Positions 42,861-52,950 of a DNA stretch of 64,000 nucleotides are shown here, in pieces. Numbering within the stretch: position 1 is the first letter of the stretch; each line of letters starts with the position of its first letter. This DNA is from JAZKBN01 sp040388605 (lineage in GTDB: Bacteria; Bacteroidota; Bacteroidia; Cytophagales; Flexibacteraceae), in the NCBI GenBank assembly GCA_040388605.1, contig JAZKBN010000018.1, positions 1-64,000 of the forward strand, read 5' to 3'. A program made the position numbers and the translations under genes. The notes below the pieces were generated by a model. That model was not told where the DNA came from and did not search any database. It was given only the letters and a program-made list of their open reading frames with translations.

Positions 42861-44246
42861 TTACTTCCCTATACAAAACTTCCCGAATATCTCTCCCAAC
42901 AACTCCTCCGTACCTACTTCCCCCGATATTGTACCAAGGTAATACAGTGCCCTGCGTATATCAGCAGCCGTTAGATCTCCGCTTCGGCCTGCCTGCAATG
43001 AACCCAGTGCCGACTCCAATGCACTATCGGTTTCCTTCAGACTTTCGAAATGGCGCAGATTACTGATTACGGTATCGCCACTTTGCAGGTTAGGCAAGGC
43101 GGCAGCTGCAACCAAAGCATTTTTAAGGCTTTCTGTATTAGCCCCATCCCTTGCAGATATGGCTATAAAACCCGGCAGCGATGAGTAAGATGGTAAAATT
43201 GCCGAATCTGCCAAATCTGATTTATTACCAATGCAAAGAACAGGTTTCAAACCCGGAGCCAGGGCAGCTACCGAGGCAGCAACTTCAGCCGGACTTTCTT
43301 CAGAAAGGTCGAACAGGTAAATAATTACAGAGGCTTTTGAAATGCGCTCATGTGTACGCTGCACCCCTAAGGCTTCAACAGTGTCATTGGTCTCGCGAAG
43401 TCCGGCTGTATCGGTAAACCGAAAAGTATAGCCTTCCAATACGGCAGTATCTTCAATATAATCACGCGTGGTGCCGGCAACCGGGCTTACTATAGCCTTT
43501 TCTTCCTGCAACAGCCTGTTCAGAAGGGTACTTTTGCCTGCATTTGGTTTGCCCGCAATTACTACAGGAACCCCGTTTTTCATCACATTTCCGGCTGCAA
43601 AGCTGCCTTTCAGGCCGGCAATAGTTTGCCTTAAGTCTTTGATTAATTGTACCAGTTGTGCCCTGTCTGCAAACTCAACATCTTCCTCGCTAAAATCCAG
43701 CTCAAGCTCAAGCAGGGCTGCGAATCTTAAAAGCTCTGACCTCAAACGAATTATTTCGCGACTTATACCGCCCCGCATTTGGTTAAGCGCTGCATGATGT
43801 GCAGCAGCAGAATCCGCAGCAATCAGGTCGGCAACAGCTTCTGCCCTGCTGAGATCAAAACGGCCGTTTAAAAAGGCCCTTTGCGTAAACTCACCCGGCC
43901 TTGCCATTCTTGCACCTTTTTCAATCAGGAGCTCCAGCAATCTTTTAACTATATAAGGCGAGCCATGACAGCTGATTTCCACCACATCTTCCTTGGTAAA
44001 AGATGCCGGGGCTTTAAAAACGGTTACCACCACTTCATCTAAAATACCGCTTTCATCTCGTATGGTACCGAAATGCACTGTATGGCTTAGCACTTCCCTT
44101 AAATTTGCTCCCCGGAATACAGATGCGCAAATATTTATTGCCATGGGTCCGCTGAGCCTGACAATGGCAATGGCTCCAATCCCTGATGCTGTGGCAGGTG
44201 CGGCAATGGTATCAGAAAAATCGTAGGCAGATGCGCGGGAAAACAA
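42861..44246 (-). CDS. mnmE: tRNA uridine-5-carboxymethylaminomethyl modification GTPase
   Basis: With MnmG it adds the cmnm5 group to U34 of certain tRNAs. The 461-residue protein has the N-terminal folate-binding domain (TIAAPATASGIGAIAIVRLSGP), a helical domain interrupted by the G domain (GKPNAGKST, TTRDY, DTAGLRET, NKSD), and the universal C-terminal CIGK with the catalytic Cys. The stop codon at 42861-42863 borders the accessory tract. The 3' end of this gene is a known insertion site for some integrative islands (for example SGI1 in Salmonella). Confidence 0.96.
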   Translation of the reverse strand: MFSRASAYDFSDTIAAPATASGIGAIAIVRLSGPMAINICASVFRGANLREVLSHTVHFGTIRDESGILDEVVVTVFKAPASFTKEDVVEISCHGSPYIVKRLLELLIEKGARMARPGEFTQRAFLNGRFDLSRAEAVADLIAADSAAAHHAALNQMRGGISREIIRLRSELLRFAALLELELDFSEEDVEFADRAQLVQLIKDLRQTIAGLKGSFAAGNVMKNGVPVVIAGKPNAGKSTLLNRLLQEEKAIVSPVAGTTRDYIEDTAVLEGYTFRFTDTAGLRETNDTVEALGVQRTHERISKASVIIYLFDLSEESPAEVAASVAALAPGLKPVLCIGNKSDLADSAILPSYSSLPGFIAISARDGANTESLKNALVAAAALPNLQSGDTVISNLRHFESLKETDSALESALGSLQAGRSGDLTAADIRRALYYLGTISGEVGTEELLGEIFGKFCIGK

Positions 44247-44371
44247 GGCTGTAATATTTTTTTAGACTGCAAAATTACTGCATATATTGGTGATTGCATA
44301 CCCGCTTAAAAAGCCGTCACCCTTAATGCAAACCGAACTATACTGTTAACCACCTATAATAAACTTAAAAA

Positions 44372-44800
44372 ATGATTCCGCGAATACATATTATTACCCT
44401 CGGCGTTGCCGATTTAGAAAAGTCCAGGGCATTTTACCGCGACGGCCTTGGCTTTCCTTTAAGCCCTTCAAGCCAGGACAGTATTGCCTTTTTCCAGCTT
44501 GGCGGTCTGGTGCTGTCTCTGTACCCTTATTCCGATGCTAAAGATGAAGCTGAATATTTCAGCAGAAAAAGCGATGGCTATGGCGGCATAGGCCTGGCCC
44601 ATAATTGCAAAAGTAAAGATGAAGTAAATGAGGTTATTGCCTTGGCAGAAGCTGCCGGAGCCACAATAATTAAACCGCCTGTTGATGTTTTCTGGGGCGG
44701 CTACAGCGGCTATTTTCTTGACCCCGACGGTCATCCCTGGGAAGTTGCATGGAACCCATTCTTCAACTTTGATGAAAACATGAATTTGCAGATTGGGTAA
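44372..44800 (+). CDS. VOC (glyoxalase/bleomycin-resistance fold) protein
   Basis: A 142-residue metal-binding-fold protein with the paired beta-alpha-beta-beta-beta modules of the VOC superfamily: IHIITLGVADLEKSRAFYRDGLGFP at the start and GYSGYFLDPDGHPWEVAWNP near the end. It belongs to the general VOC group seen with many small-molecule functions; substrate unknown. Divergent from mnmE; it ends before a long hairpin terminator. Confidence 0.85.
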   Translation: MIPRIHIITLGVADLEKSRAFYRDGLGFPLSPSSQDSIAFFQLGGLVLSLYPYSDAKDEAEYFSRKSDGYGGIGLAHNCKSKDEVNEVIALAEAAGATIIKPPVDVFWGGYSGYFLDPDGHPWEVAWNPFFNFDENMNLQIG

Positions 44801-45123
44801 ACTTCGAGTGAATTTAATTTTGATCTTGCTTAAGTGCTATTATTAATTTGTATGTTTTTACAAATTAATAATAGCACTTTTATACAAACTACGCCTAATC
44901 AGGTGTTTCGGGGAATTTTAAATAAAAACATCCGCTTTTAACACGGTATTTGCTGCATTTCCGCGGGAAACAGTTTTATATAAAATTAAACATATTTTTC
45001 CCCGGGCATGATTAGAATTAACAACGCTGCATGTTATAAGTAAGACCCTTTTATTAACCGGAATCGTAATTCTGTTCAATACTTAGGCAAAACATTCTAC
45101 AACCAAAATAATCAATAATTATT
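44801..45123. other. Intergenic region holding the VOC terminator
   Basis: Contains the perfect 21-bp hairpin at 44832-44879. The remainder (44881-45123) has no gene and must carry the promoter of the SGNH hydrolase gene, but no consensus element is evident. Confidence 0.5.
44832..44879. terminator. Perfect 21-bp AT-rich hairpin
   Basis: Arms 44832-44852 and 44859-44879 are exact reverse complements with a 6-nt TGTTTT loop, followed by TTTATAC. The low GC of the stem is unusual for a terminator, but position and length support that role. Confidence 0.75.
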
Positions 45124-46938
45124 ATGAAAAGAGTACTACTTCTTTGGGGGCTGCTTTCCGTTTTTAGCATAGGGGCCTTTGCACAACGCAACGTTACCTT
45201 CCAGGTCGATATGGGCCTGCTGCCGGTAAGCACTGTGTATATTGTCGGCGGCTTTAATAATTGGGATCTTTTTGGAGCCGGAAATAATGGTTTAACGCTT
45301 GTTGGCGGCACTGTTTACCAAATTACTTTGGCCATGCCCGCAAATCCTGCCGGCACGCCTATGGAATATAAATTTGTGAATGGCGCAAACTGGGCTAACC
45401 AGGAAGGAATTACAGGCGCCTGTAAATTCGGAACCACCAATAACCGTTGGTTCAGCTACCCCAATGCCGATACTACCTTAGGCCTTGTTTGCTTTAACCA
45501 GTGTACAACCTGCGTTGCCGCAAACGTAAACGTAAACGTGAACTTTATGGTAGATATGACCGGCACCAACGTAAGCCCTAACGGCGTTCAGATAATTGGT
45601 GATTTCCAAGGCTGGAATCCAAGTTCAGATATAATGAGCAGAATTGGTACCGGCAACGTGTATGGTTATTCAAGAACCTTTACCTCCGGCCAGTATATCC
45701 AATGGAAAACCCTTAACGGTAATGATTGGGGTGCAGGCATACAGGAAGTTGTAATTGGAGGCTGCACCGCCGGTACAAACCGCACACTGCTTGTACCTGA
45801 TCGTGATACAACTATAACCTATCGTTGGGAATATTGTACGGCTGATGGCGTAATACCGGGTACTAAAGTAGGTATGATTGGCAACAGCATAGCTTACGGC
45901 GCCAACGTACCCTTCCAGGGTGTTAACAGCATTGCACGTAAATTAGGCAGGCTCATGCCAAATCTTACAGTAGATAACTTCGGTCACTCAGGCGCTACCA
46001 TGCTGAAAGCAGGTGATACGCCTTACTGGAAAACCCCTGAAATGACCAATGCTTACAAGCTTAACCCCGATATGCTGATTATTGAATTAGGTTCAAACGA
46101 CAGCAAGCCTTATATGTGGTCTACCTTAAGCGGTGGCTTCAGGGCCGACTACGAGAATATGATTGATACGTTCCGTGTTCAGAACCCGGCGGTTGATGTT
46201 TACGCATTCTCGCCAACAAAGGCTTACACTTCAGCTTATGCTATCAGCGAAGCCAATTTGGCTAATGACATTCGCCCGGGAATAATTGCTTCTGCCAAAG
46301 TTAAAGGCGCTAACGTTATTGATGGCTATGACACCAGCACATCTGCCGCTGTAACCGGCGGAAGCGGCTACACCTGGTATTTTGAAGACGGCATTCACCC
46401 TACCCTTAACGGTAACGATTTGCTTGCTGCTAAAATGGCCCACGTACTAAGCACCACCAAACCCGTAATTTCACAGGATGGCCCTGTGCTTACTGCCAGC
46501 TATGGTACTGAATTTACCTGGTACCTGAACGGCAATGTGATTCCCGGTGCCACAACTGCAAACTACACAGCCGTACAAACCGGCAAATACCGTGTGCTTG
46601 TTAAACTTTCAGACTCAAACGAAGACCGACTTATATCGCCGGTATTAGATGTAACTTCACTCGTAGGTGTGAGCAACAAGCTGCTCAATGCACAAACTGT
46701 TGTTTACCCGAACCCTGCATCTTCTGAAGCAAATGTGAAATACACTTCAGTAAACAACGGTTCTCTAAACATGGAAGTATATGACATGCGCGGCGTTCGT
46801 GTACATACACAATCTGCGGCCTGCATTGCCGGTGTTAACTCATTGCCATTAAACATTTCAACTATGGCTCCAGGAATTTATACGCTGCGTACAATACAAA
46901 GCGGAAAAGTAACTGTAACACGCTTTAGTGTTAAGTAA
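45124..46938 (+). CDS. Secreted SGNH hydrolase with two starch-binding-like modules and T9SS tail
   Basis: A 604-residue exported protein. The signal peptide (cleavage after AFAQ) is followed by two copies of a beta-sandwich module of the CBM20/E-set type (V.F.VDM......VYIVGGFNNWD and VNFMVDM...V.IIGDFQGWNP). An SGNH/GDSL esterase domain follows, with the nucleophile Ser255 in IGNSIAYG, the block IIELGSNDS (Asn) and the Asp-His pair in DGIHPT. An Ig-like stretch and a type A T9SS C-terminal sorting domain (VYPNPASSEANVKY...) end the protein. It probably deacetylates or de-esterifies extracellular polysaccharide, held on the glycan by the N-terminal modules. It is a single-gene unit. Confidence 0.88.
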   Translation: MKRVLLLWGLLSVFSIGAFAQRNVTFQVDMGLLPVSTVYIVGGFNNWDLFGAGNNGLTLVGGTVYQITLAMPANPAGTPMEYKFVNGANWANQEGITGACKFGTTNNRWFSYPNADTTLGLVCFNQCTTCVAANVNVNVNFMVDMTGTNVSPNGVQIIGDFQGWNPSSDIMSRIGTGNVYGYSRTFTSGQYIQWKTLNGNDWGAGIQEVVIGGCTAGTNRTLLVPDRDTTITYRWEYCTADGVIPGTKVGMIGNSIAYGANVPFQGVNSIARKLGRLMPNLTVDNFGHSGATMLKAGDTPYWKTPEMTNAYKLNPDMLIIELGSNDSKPYMWSTLSGGFRADYENMIDTFRVQNPAVDVYAFSPTKAYTSAYAISEANLANDIRPGIIASAKVKGANVIDGYDTSTSAAVTGGSGYTWYFEDGIHPTLNGNDLLAAKMAHVLSTTKPVISQDGPVLTASYGTEFTWYLNGNVIPGATTANYTAVQTGKYRVLVKLSDSNEDRLISPVLDVTSLVGVSNKLLNAQTVVYPNPASSEANVKYTSVNNGSLNMEVYDMRGVRVHTQSAACIAGVNSLPLNISTMAPGIYTLRTIQSGKVTVTRFSVK

Positions 46939-46970
46939 CATTAATAAGGGTTAATGTATTTACTTGGTTT

Positions 46971-47013
46971 AACGCTGCCCGGCCTGCTTGTTCAGGTCGG
47001 GCAGCGTTTTTTT
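46971..47013 (+). terminator. Terminator of the SGNH hydrolase gene
   Basis: A 16-bp stem (46971-46986 with 46993-47008, one G-U pair), followed by T6. Confidence 0.93.
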
Positions 47014-47185
47014 ATTTCGTTTTAGAAACATGCAGACACCATCGTGAAATCCATTCGATAAGGGACAGACAGCTTTAACTGATTGCTGAGCTTAAGATAA
47101 TATTAGTGTAAAAGTATATACGGCACCATGAACATAACAACTGCGCTATGCCGGGTTCATAAAAACAAATTGATGGTAATTAAAA

Positions 47186-47956
47186 TCAGGAAATAACAGT
47201 TCCCCTGTTGGCAATAGCGTCTGTAATTCTCACCGACTTAACACCGCGCTCAATGCATTTAAAGGCATTGTCAAGCTTAGGAATCATACCACTATGAACA
47301 ATACCGCTGTTCAATAATTCTGTGTAAGCAGCAGCGTTAATTTGAGTGATTACCGAATCAGGATTGTCAGCATCTTGCATGACCCCGGGCTTTTCAAAGC
47401 AGAATACCAATTCTGTTTCACAACCGGCAATGCTGCACGCTGCTGCAATTTCAGATGCAATAGTATCGGCATTTGTATTCAGCAATTGGCCTGCAGAATC
47501 AGCTGTGATTGGTGCACAAACGGGTGTAAGGCCTGCATTTAAAAAAGAAACCAATTGTGTTGCATTTACCGAATCTATATCGCCTGCAAAGCCGTAATCA
47601 ATGGCGGAGCCTGTTCTTTTATGTGCCTTAATAATACCGCCATCGGGTCCGCTTAAACCAAGGGCATTACAGCCTTTGCTTTGCAATAAAGCCACCAGGG
47701 TTTTATTGATCAGGCCTGCGTAAACCATGGTAACAATTTTTAAGGTTTCAGCATCGGTAATGCGCCTGCCGTTAACCATTTGAGCGGGAATGCCCATTTT
47801 ACTGCCCAGCTCCGATGCAACTTTTCCGCCCCCGTGCACCAGGATTTTATAACCGGGCAATGCAGCAAATTCTTCAATAAGCTTATTGGCAGCAACAGGA
47901 TTATCTACAATATTGCCGCCTATTTTTACTACTGTCAGCTTTTGCTGCATACCCAT
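47186..47956 (-). CDS. argB: Acetylglutamate kinase (amino-acid kinase family)
   Basis: It phosphorylates N-acetyl- (or, in some Bacteroidota, N-succinyl-) L-glutamate in arginine synthesis. The 256 residues show the amino-acid-kinase fold: KIGGNIVDN, HGGGKVASELGSKMGI, GLSGPDGGIIKAHKR, and LLNTNADTIASEIAAA near the C-terminus. Which acyl group is used cannot be decided from this gene alone. It lies 61 bp downstream of argD on the same strand, so an argD-argB operon is likely. Confidence 0.93.
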   Translation of the reverse strand: MGMQQKLTVVKIGGNIVDNPVAANKLIEEFAALPGYKILVHGGGKVASELGSKMGIPAQMVNGRRITDAETLKIVTMVYAGLINKTLVALLQSKGCNALGLSGPDGGIIKAHKRTGSAIDYGFAGDIDSVNATQLVSFLNAGLTPVCAPITADSAGQLLNTNADTIASEIAAACSIAGCETELVFCFEKPGVMQDADNPDSVITQINAAAYTELLNSGIVHSGMIPKLDNAFKCIERGVKSVRITDAIANRGTVIS

Positions 47957-48017
47957 TAAATAATGTTAAGCAATTATAGACACGAATGCATCTTTGATTG
48001 AGTAATACCCTTTCTTT

Positions 48018-49145
48018 TTAAGCAAGGGTTTTGCGTAAAGCAGTCAAAAACTCATCGGCATGCGCCTCAGAAAGGTTGAGGGCAGGAAGAATGCGTATGG
48101 TATTTTTTTGGTTAGCAGAGCCCGTAAAAATGCCGAACTCGTTAAGCAAGGCTGTACGAACCGGTCCGGCAGGCCTGTCCAGCTCAGCACCGAGCATAAG
48201 CCCTGTTCCGCGAACTTCAGTAACACCGTTAATCCCGCTTAATTCCGAAGCCAATTGCAGACCGATTTTTGAAGCATTATCTATCAGGTTTTCGCTTTCT
48301 ATAACCTCAAGCACTGCCAAGGCTGCAGCACATGCCAGGTGGTTTCCACCAAATGTAGTTCCCAAAAGGCTGTGCTTTGCCTGGAATTGCGGACCTAATA
48401 AAAGTCCCCCTACCGGGAAACCATTGCCCATACCTTTGGCAACCGTAATTAAATCCGGCCGTATGCCTGAATTTTGGTGGGCAAAAAAGGAACCGCTGCG
48501 CCCGTACCCGCTTTGCACTTCATCAAGTATTAAAACAGCGCCATGCTCTGTGCAAAGGGTGCGCGCTGCCTCTAAGAACTCTGTAGCCGGCTCATAAATG
48601 CCTGCTAATCCCTGTATACCTTCTGCCATTACAGCCGCCACAGGTTCGCCGGTGAAGGCTTGGGTTAAGGCATCAATATCATTAAGGGGCAGGAATTCCA
48701 TATTGCCGGTGCGGTTAACCGGCGCAACAATAGATGGGTTATCAGTAGCCTCAACCGCCAGCGAAGTTCTGCCATGGAAACTTTGCTTAAATACAAGAAC
48801 CCTTTTGCGCCCGGTATGGAAGCTTGCCATTTTAAGGGCATTTTCATTAGCTTCTGCCCCGCTGTTTACTAAAAACAGGTCAAAATCTTCATACCCCGAC
48901 ATTTTACCCAGCTTTTTGGCCAGCTCTTCCTGGAGCGGAATTTTAACCGAGTTTGAATAAAAGGCTATCTTGTTAAGCTGCTCATTCAGGCGCTGCACAT
49001 AATGCGGGTGTGTATGGCCTATTGATATAACAGCATGTCCGCCATAGAGGTCAAGGTAACGGCGGCCAGTATTGTCCCATAGCTCTGAGCCCAGGGCTCT
49101 TACAGGTTCAATATCGAAGAGGGGGTAAACGTCGAACAGCTTCAT
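48018..49145 (-). CDS. argD: Acetylornithine-type aminotransferase
   Basis: A class III PLP-dependent aminotransferase that converts N-acylglutamate semialdehyde to N-acylornithine. From the ATG at 49145 (MKLFDVYPLFDIEPV) it has 375 residues, the usual length. An open frame continuing to 49250 is unrelated. Key blocks: YLDLYGGHAVISIGHTHPHY, NSGAEANENALK, FHGRT, LDEVQSGYGRSG, and the PLP-lysine segment TVAKGMGNGFPVG. It is followed by argB. A -7 element ends only 4 bp before the ATG, so the transcript may be leaderless. Confidence 0.93.
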   Translation of the reverse strand: MKLFDVYPLFDIEPVRALGSELWDNTGRRYLDLYGGHAVISIGHTHPHYVQRLNEQLNKIAFYSNSVKIPLQEELAKKLGKMSGYEDFDLFLVNSGAEANENALKMASFHTGRKRVLVFKQSFHGRTSLAVEATDNPSIVAPVNRTGNMEFLPLNDIDALTQAFTGEPVAAVMAEGIQGLAGIYEPATEFLEAARTLCTEHGAVLILDEVQSGYGRSGSFFAHQNSGIRPDLITVAKGMGNGFPVGGLLLGPQFQAKHSLLGTTFGGNHLACAAALAVLEVIESENLIDNASKIGLQLASELSGINGVTEVRGTGLMLGAELDRPAGPVRTALLNEFGIFTGSANQKNTIRILPALNLSEAHADEFLTALRKTLA

Positions 49146-49149
49146 GCCG

Positions 49150-49157
49150 CAAAGATA
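49150..49157 (-). promoter_or_regulatory. -7 element (TATCTTTG) touching the argD start
   Basis: On the minus strand TATCTTTG (49157-49150) matches TAnnTTTG and is separated from the argD ATG by CGGC only. If functional, transcription would begin at or next to the start codon. Confidence 0.4.
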
Positions 49158-49356
49158 TTTCCAAAAATTTAAATACCTGCCGTGGAATGCATATTGGCTC
49201 TTACAGGTTTGGAGAATATAACGCCTGCCCTTAGCTTTACAGGCAGCCAAGTGCCCGTTTTTCCCGGGTATAATATTCAGGACAAATGCATGTTCAGGCC
49301 GGCAGGAAATTCTGTGATAACACCGATTTCAAACAACATTTTATAAATTCAGCACC

Positions 49357-52300
49357 ATGCCCCTTACCGAACAGCTATTAACCAGGCCGCTTAAAATTTA
49401 CAGCTCATCGGCGGGCTCCGGTAAAACATATACGCTTACGCTGCAATACCTTTTGCTGGTACTGCGCCATCCTGAAAATTACAGGCATATTTTGGCCATT
49501 ACTTTTACCAAGAAGGCCACCGAGGAAATGAAGCGCCGTATTCTGAAAGATCTCTATTCACTTTCTAAAAACCCGGGGGCCAAATACAAAACCGAGTTGG
49601 AGAATGCCGGCTTCAGCCCCGAACAAATTCAAAAGAATGCGGCCAAAACCCTTAGCCTGGTTTTACATGATTACACTTCGTTTTCAGTAAGCACCATCGA
49701 CAGTTTTTTTCAAAAGGTAATCAGGGCATTTGCACAGGAAATTAACCTGGGCAATTTCAGGCTTGAGCTCGACCAAAACGCGGTGCTGGATGACCTGATA
49801 GATATGCTTCTGAGCGATGTGGGCAAAAACAGGCAGCTTACTAAATGGCTCACCCGGTTTGCTGAAAGCAAGGTTGAGGAAGGGAAAAATTGGGATTTTC
49901 AGAAAGACATACGTGAGCTCGCCGGTGAAATTTTTAAAGACAACTTTGCTGATTTCCAAAGCTCTGTTATGGCCGGGCAGACCAACGAGAACCCTTTTTA
50001 CAATTACCGCGATGCCCTTTATGCCCTTAAAAGCGAATTCGAAGAGAAAATGCTTGATATCGGCATGCGCAGCAAAGCTGTTTTAAAACGTCACGGAGCC
50101 GATATATCTCATTTCAGCTTCGGAAAACTGGGTTTCATGAGCTATCTCCTGCGCCTGGCCTCACCCAATTTACTACCCGAAAAGTATGAGCCAAGCAAAA
50201 GGGCCACTGATGTAAACGACGGCAATGCACCTGCGTATAAGTACGAGGCAAAATACCCGGCAAAATCTGCCATACCGGAAGCCGCATGGTTTGGCGGCAT
50301 ACAGGAAGCGCTTGCAGAAGCTATTGATTTATATATGACAGATTTCCGCCTGTACCTATCGGCTTCTGAGGTGCTGCGGTATATTTACACAGCAGGTATA
50401 TTATCTGATTTAGCGTTGAAGCTTGCCGAATACCGTGATAAAAACAATCTTTTCCTGATGTCTGATGCATCGGCATTCCTGCAAAAAATCATAGATAATA
50501 ACGATGCGCCATATATCTACGAGAAAACAGGCAACAAATACCGCCATTTCTTTGTGGATGAATTCCAGGATACTTCTTCTGTACAGTGGGAGAACATTAA
50601 ACCACTCATGACCAACAGCATAGCATCTGAAAATACAAACCTGATTGTTGGCGACCTGAAGCAAAGCATATACCGCTGGCGCGGCGGAGATTGGCGTCTG
50701 CTGCATGAAAAAGTTAAAGCCGACGTAGGCCCTTTTAATGTTGAGCAGCTAAGCCTGCAATCTAACTTCCGCAGTTACAGCAATGTAATAGATTTTAACA
50801 ACAGCATTTTCAGGCGATCGCCGGCATTGCTGCATCTTGAGCTTACATCAAAATACGATAATGACCGTATGCGCAACCTGGCCGATAAGCTTGTAAACGC
50901 GTACGATACCGCTTTCCAAAAAATGCCGGAATCAGGTAAAGAAGGAGGCTTTGTTCAGGTATCTTTCCTTGACCCAAAGGCAGGGCCCGATGTTCCTGAT
51001 TATGCATATTCTGAAAATCAGGATAACAATGCAGATGCTGAAGAAAGCCCTAACCTGCCCTGGAAAGAAATGGCCATGGCTGCCCTGCCCCGGCAAATTG
51101 AGCAATTGCAGGATTCAGGCTACATGCTCAGCGATATTGCCATATTAGTAAGAACAGCCACTGAAGGGGCAAAAGTGGCCAAAACCATAATGGACTACAG
51201 CCATACCGCCGACAAAAGCAGGTATGCTTATGACATTATATCTTCAGACTCACTCAGCATTTGTAATGCACGCCCGGTAAGGGTTATAGTAAATGCCCTG
51301 CGTTACCAACGCAATACATCTGATAGTGTGGCATTGGTAGATTTAATACAGGAATACAATATCTATATTAAAAAAACAGGCAAATTCCATTGGGAAGAAT
51401 TGCCCAAAATACTGGAGCGCAGGCGGAAATTCAATAAAAACCCCTTTGCGGTACAGCTTACTGATTCTGCTGATGAACAAAAAGAGGAAGATTTGCTGGC
51501 AACCTTACTGCCCGAAGAGTTTATAAGAAAAGAGCGCCGCGCGTACCTGAATAAACTGCCTGTTTATGAGTTGGCAGAAGCGCTTGTTCGCATTTTCGGC
51601 TTGAATGAATTGGCTGATGATGTCATATTCTTACAGGCATTTCTCGATTTGGTGCTTGAATATACCCATAAAGAACAGGGCGATTTAGCCGGCTTTCTTG
51701 ATTGGTGGGACAGCAAGGGCTGCACCAAGAAAGTGCAGATTCCTGCCGGCCAGAATGCCATACAGATATTAACCATACATAAAAGTAAAGGCCTTGAATT
51801 TAAGGCTGTTATAATTCCGTTCTGCAGCTGGCTGATTAATGTGGACGCGAAAAAAGCCAATGTGCTATGGGCACAAACCAATACCGAACCATTTAATATT
51901 CTGAGCCGGGTGCCGGTTAAATATTCGGGCAGGCTGGTTAAAACCATTTTCAGCGCAGAGCATGCCTCAGAAACCGCACAGGCCTATATGGATAACCTGA
52001 ACCTGCTGTACGTGGCAACCACCCGTGCCGTTGAAGCGCTTATTATATCGGCGCCTTTACCAAAGGTAAACAAGGCCGGTTTATTACCCTTAAATACAGT
52101 TGGCGACGTATTATATAACCTTTGCTGCGCGCCGCTTACCGAAGCAGCCAAGGCCGAAAACCTATGCGCCCTGCATGAATATTGGGACGATAACCGAAAC
52201 ACCCTTACAATCAGTAATATTAAGCCTGCCTTTGTTGCACCGGGTTCCAGTCTTATTCCCAAAACCACCCATACGGAAAGCGAAACAGATGAGCTTGATC

Positions 52301-52872
52301 GCAGCAGCCCCTTTGTTCCTGATATATTCAGGAGCGAGCGTTGGCGAAACAGATTAAGCATAAGGCCTCAAAGCAAAGGCTTTTTCAACCGCAAAATTGC
52401 CGAAGCCGAAGAGGACGAGGAAACTGACCGCATCGACATCAGGGAACAGCGTATTAACCGGGGATTGCTTATTCACGAAGTACTTGCCAATCTCAGCGAA
52501 ACAAACACTATAGAAAAGCTGCTTGAAAAGGCCCGCCTCGACGGGCAGGTAACAGCGCTGCAACAGGCCGAATTATTGGCTGAAACCAAACAGCTTTTCG
52601 AGAACCCGCAAATTGCCGCATGGTTCGGGCCGGGATGGGAGGTAAAAACCGAATCGCAGGTTATGCTTCCTAAAGGCGAAATGCTGCGCCCCGACCGTGT
52701 TCTGCTGCGCGATAACCGGGCTGTGGTAATTGATTTTAAAACCGGTAGCCGCAACAATAAGCACAGCCTGCAGGTAAAACGCTATATGGACCTGATGCTG
52801 CAAATGGGCTATACAAAACCCGAAGGCTGGCTGGTTTACCTCTCCGACGGGGCGGTTGTGGAGGTGGCATAA
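49357..52872 (+). CDS. UvrD-type helicase/nuclease (AddA/RecB-like)
   Basis: A 1171-residue SF1A helicase fused to a C-terminal PD-(D/E)xK nuclease, as in AddA/RecB recombination-repair enzymes that process DNA ends. Walker A SSSAGSGKT (K23), motif Ia ITFTKKATEEM, motif II DEFQDTS, motif III VGDLKQSIYRWRGGD, motif IV QSNFRS, motif V ILTIHKSKGLEF and motif VI YVATTRA are all present. The nuclease motif is RPDRVLLRD....VIDFKTG near residues 1110-1130. The AddB-like partner that usually adjoins it is not in the window on either side. Confidence 0.93.
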   Translation: MPLTEQLLTRPLKIYSSSAGSGKTYTLTLQYLLLVLRHPENYRHILAITFTKKATEEMKRRILKDLYSLSKNPGAKYKTELENAGFSPEQIQKNAAKTLSLVLHDYTSFSVSTIDSFFQKVIRAFAQEINLGNFRLELDQNAVLDDLIDMLLSDVGKNRQLTKWLTRFAESKVEEGKNWDFQKDIRELAGEIFKDNFADFQSSVMAGQTNENPFYNYRDALYALKSEFEEKMLDIGMRSKAVLKRHGADISHFSFGKLGFMSYLLRLASPNLLPEKYEPSKRATDVNDGNAPAYKYEAKYPAKSAIPEAAWFGGIQEALAEAIDLYMTDFRLYLSASEVLRYIYTAGILSDLALKLAEYRDKNNLFLMSDASAFLQKIIDNNDAPYIYEKTGNKYRHFFVDEFQDTSSVQWENIKPLMTNSIASENTNLIVGDLKQSIYRWRGGDWRLLHEKVKADVGPFNVEQLSLQSNFRSYSNVIDFNNSIFRRSPALLHLELTSKYDNDRMRNLADKLVNAYDTAFQKMPESGKEGGFVQVSFLDPKAGPDVPDYAYSENQDNNADAEESPNLPWKEMAMAALPRQIEQLQDSGYMLSDIAILVRTATEGAKVAKTIMDYSHTADKSRYAYDIISSDSLSICNARPVRVIVNALRYQRNTSDSVALVDLIQEYNIYIKKTGKFHWEELPKILERRRKFNKNPFAVQLTDSADEQKEEDLLATLLPEEFIRKERRAYLNKLPVYELAEALVRIFGLNELADDVIFLQAFLDLVLEYTHKEQGDLAGFLDWWDSKGCTKKVQIPAGQNAIQILTIHKSKGLEFKAVIIPFCSWLINVDAKKANVLWAQTNTEPFNILSRVPVKYSGRLVKTIFSAEHASETAQAYMDNLNLLYVATTRAVEALIISAPLPKVNKAGLLPLNTVGDVLYNLCCAPLTEAAKAENLCALHEYWDDNRNTLTISNIKPAFVAPGSSLIPKTTHTESETDELDRSSPFVPDIFRSERWRNRLSIRPQSKGFFNRKIAEAEEDEETDRIDIREQRINRGLLIHEVLANLSETNTIEKLLEKARLDGQVTALQQAELLAETKQLFENPQIAAWFGPGWEVKTESQVMLPKGEMLRPDRVLLRDNRAVVIDFKTGSRNNKHSLQVKRYMDLMLQMGYTKPEGWLVYLSDGAVVEVA

Positions 52873-52950
52873 AAAAACTCCGGCATTTCAGAACCGGGGC
52901 TTTGTGCTTTAAATAACTTAAGCGTAAAATATGCTATAGAGCTTTGCCTG

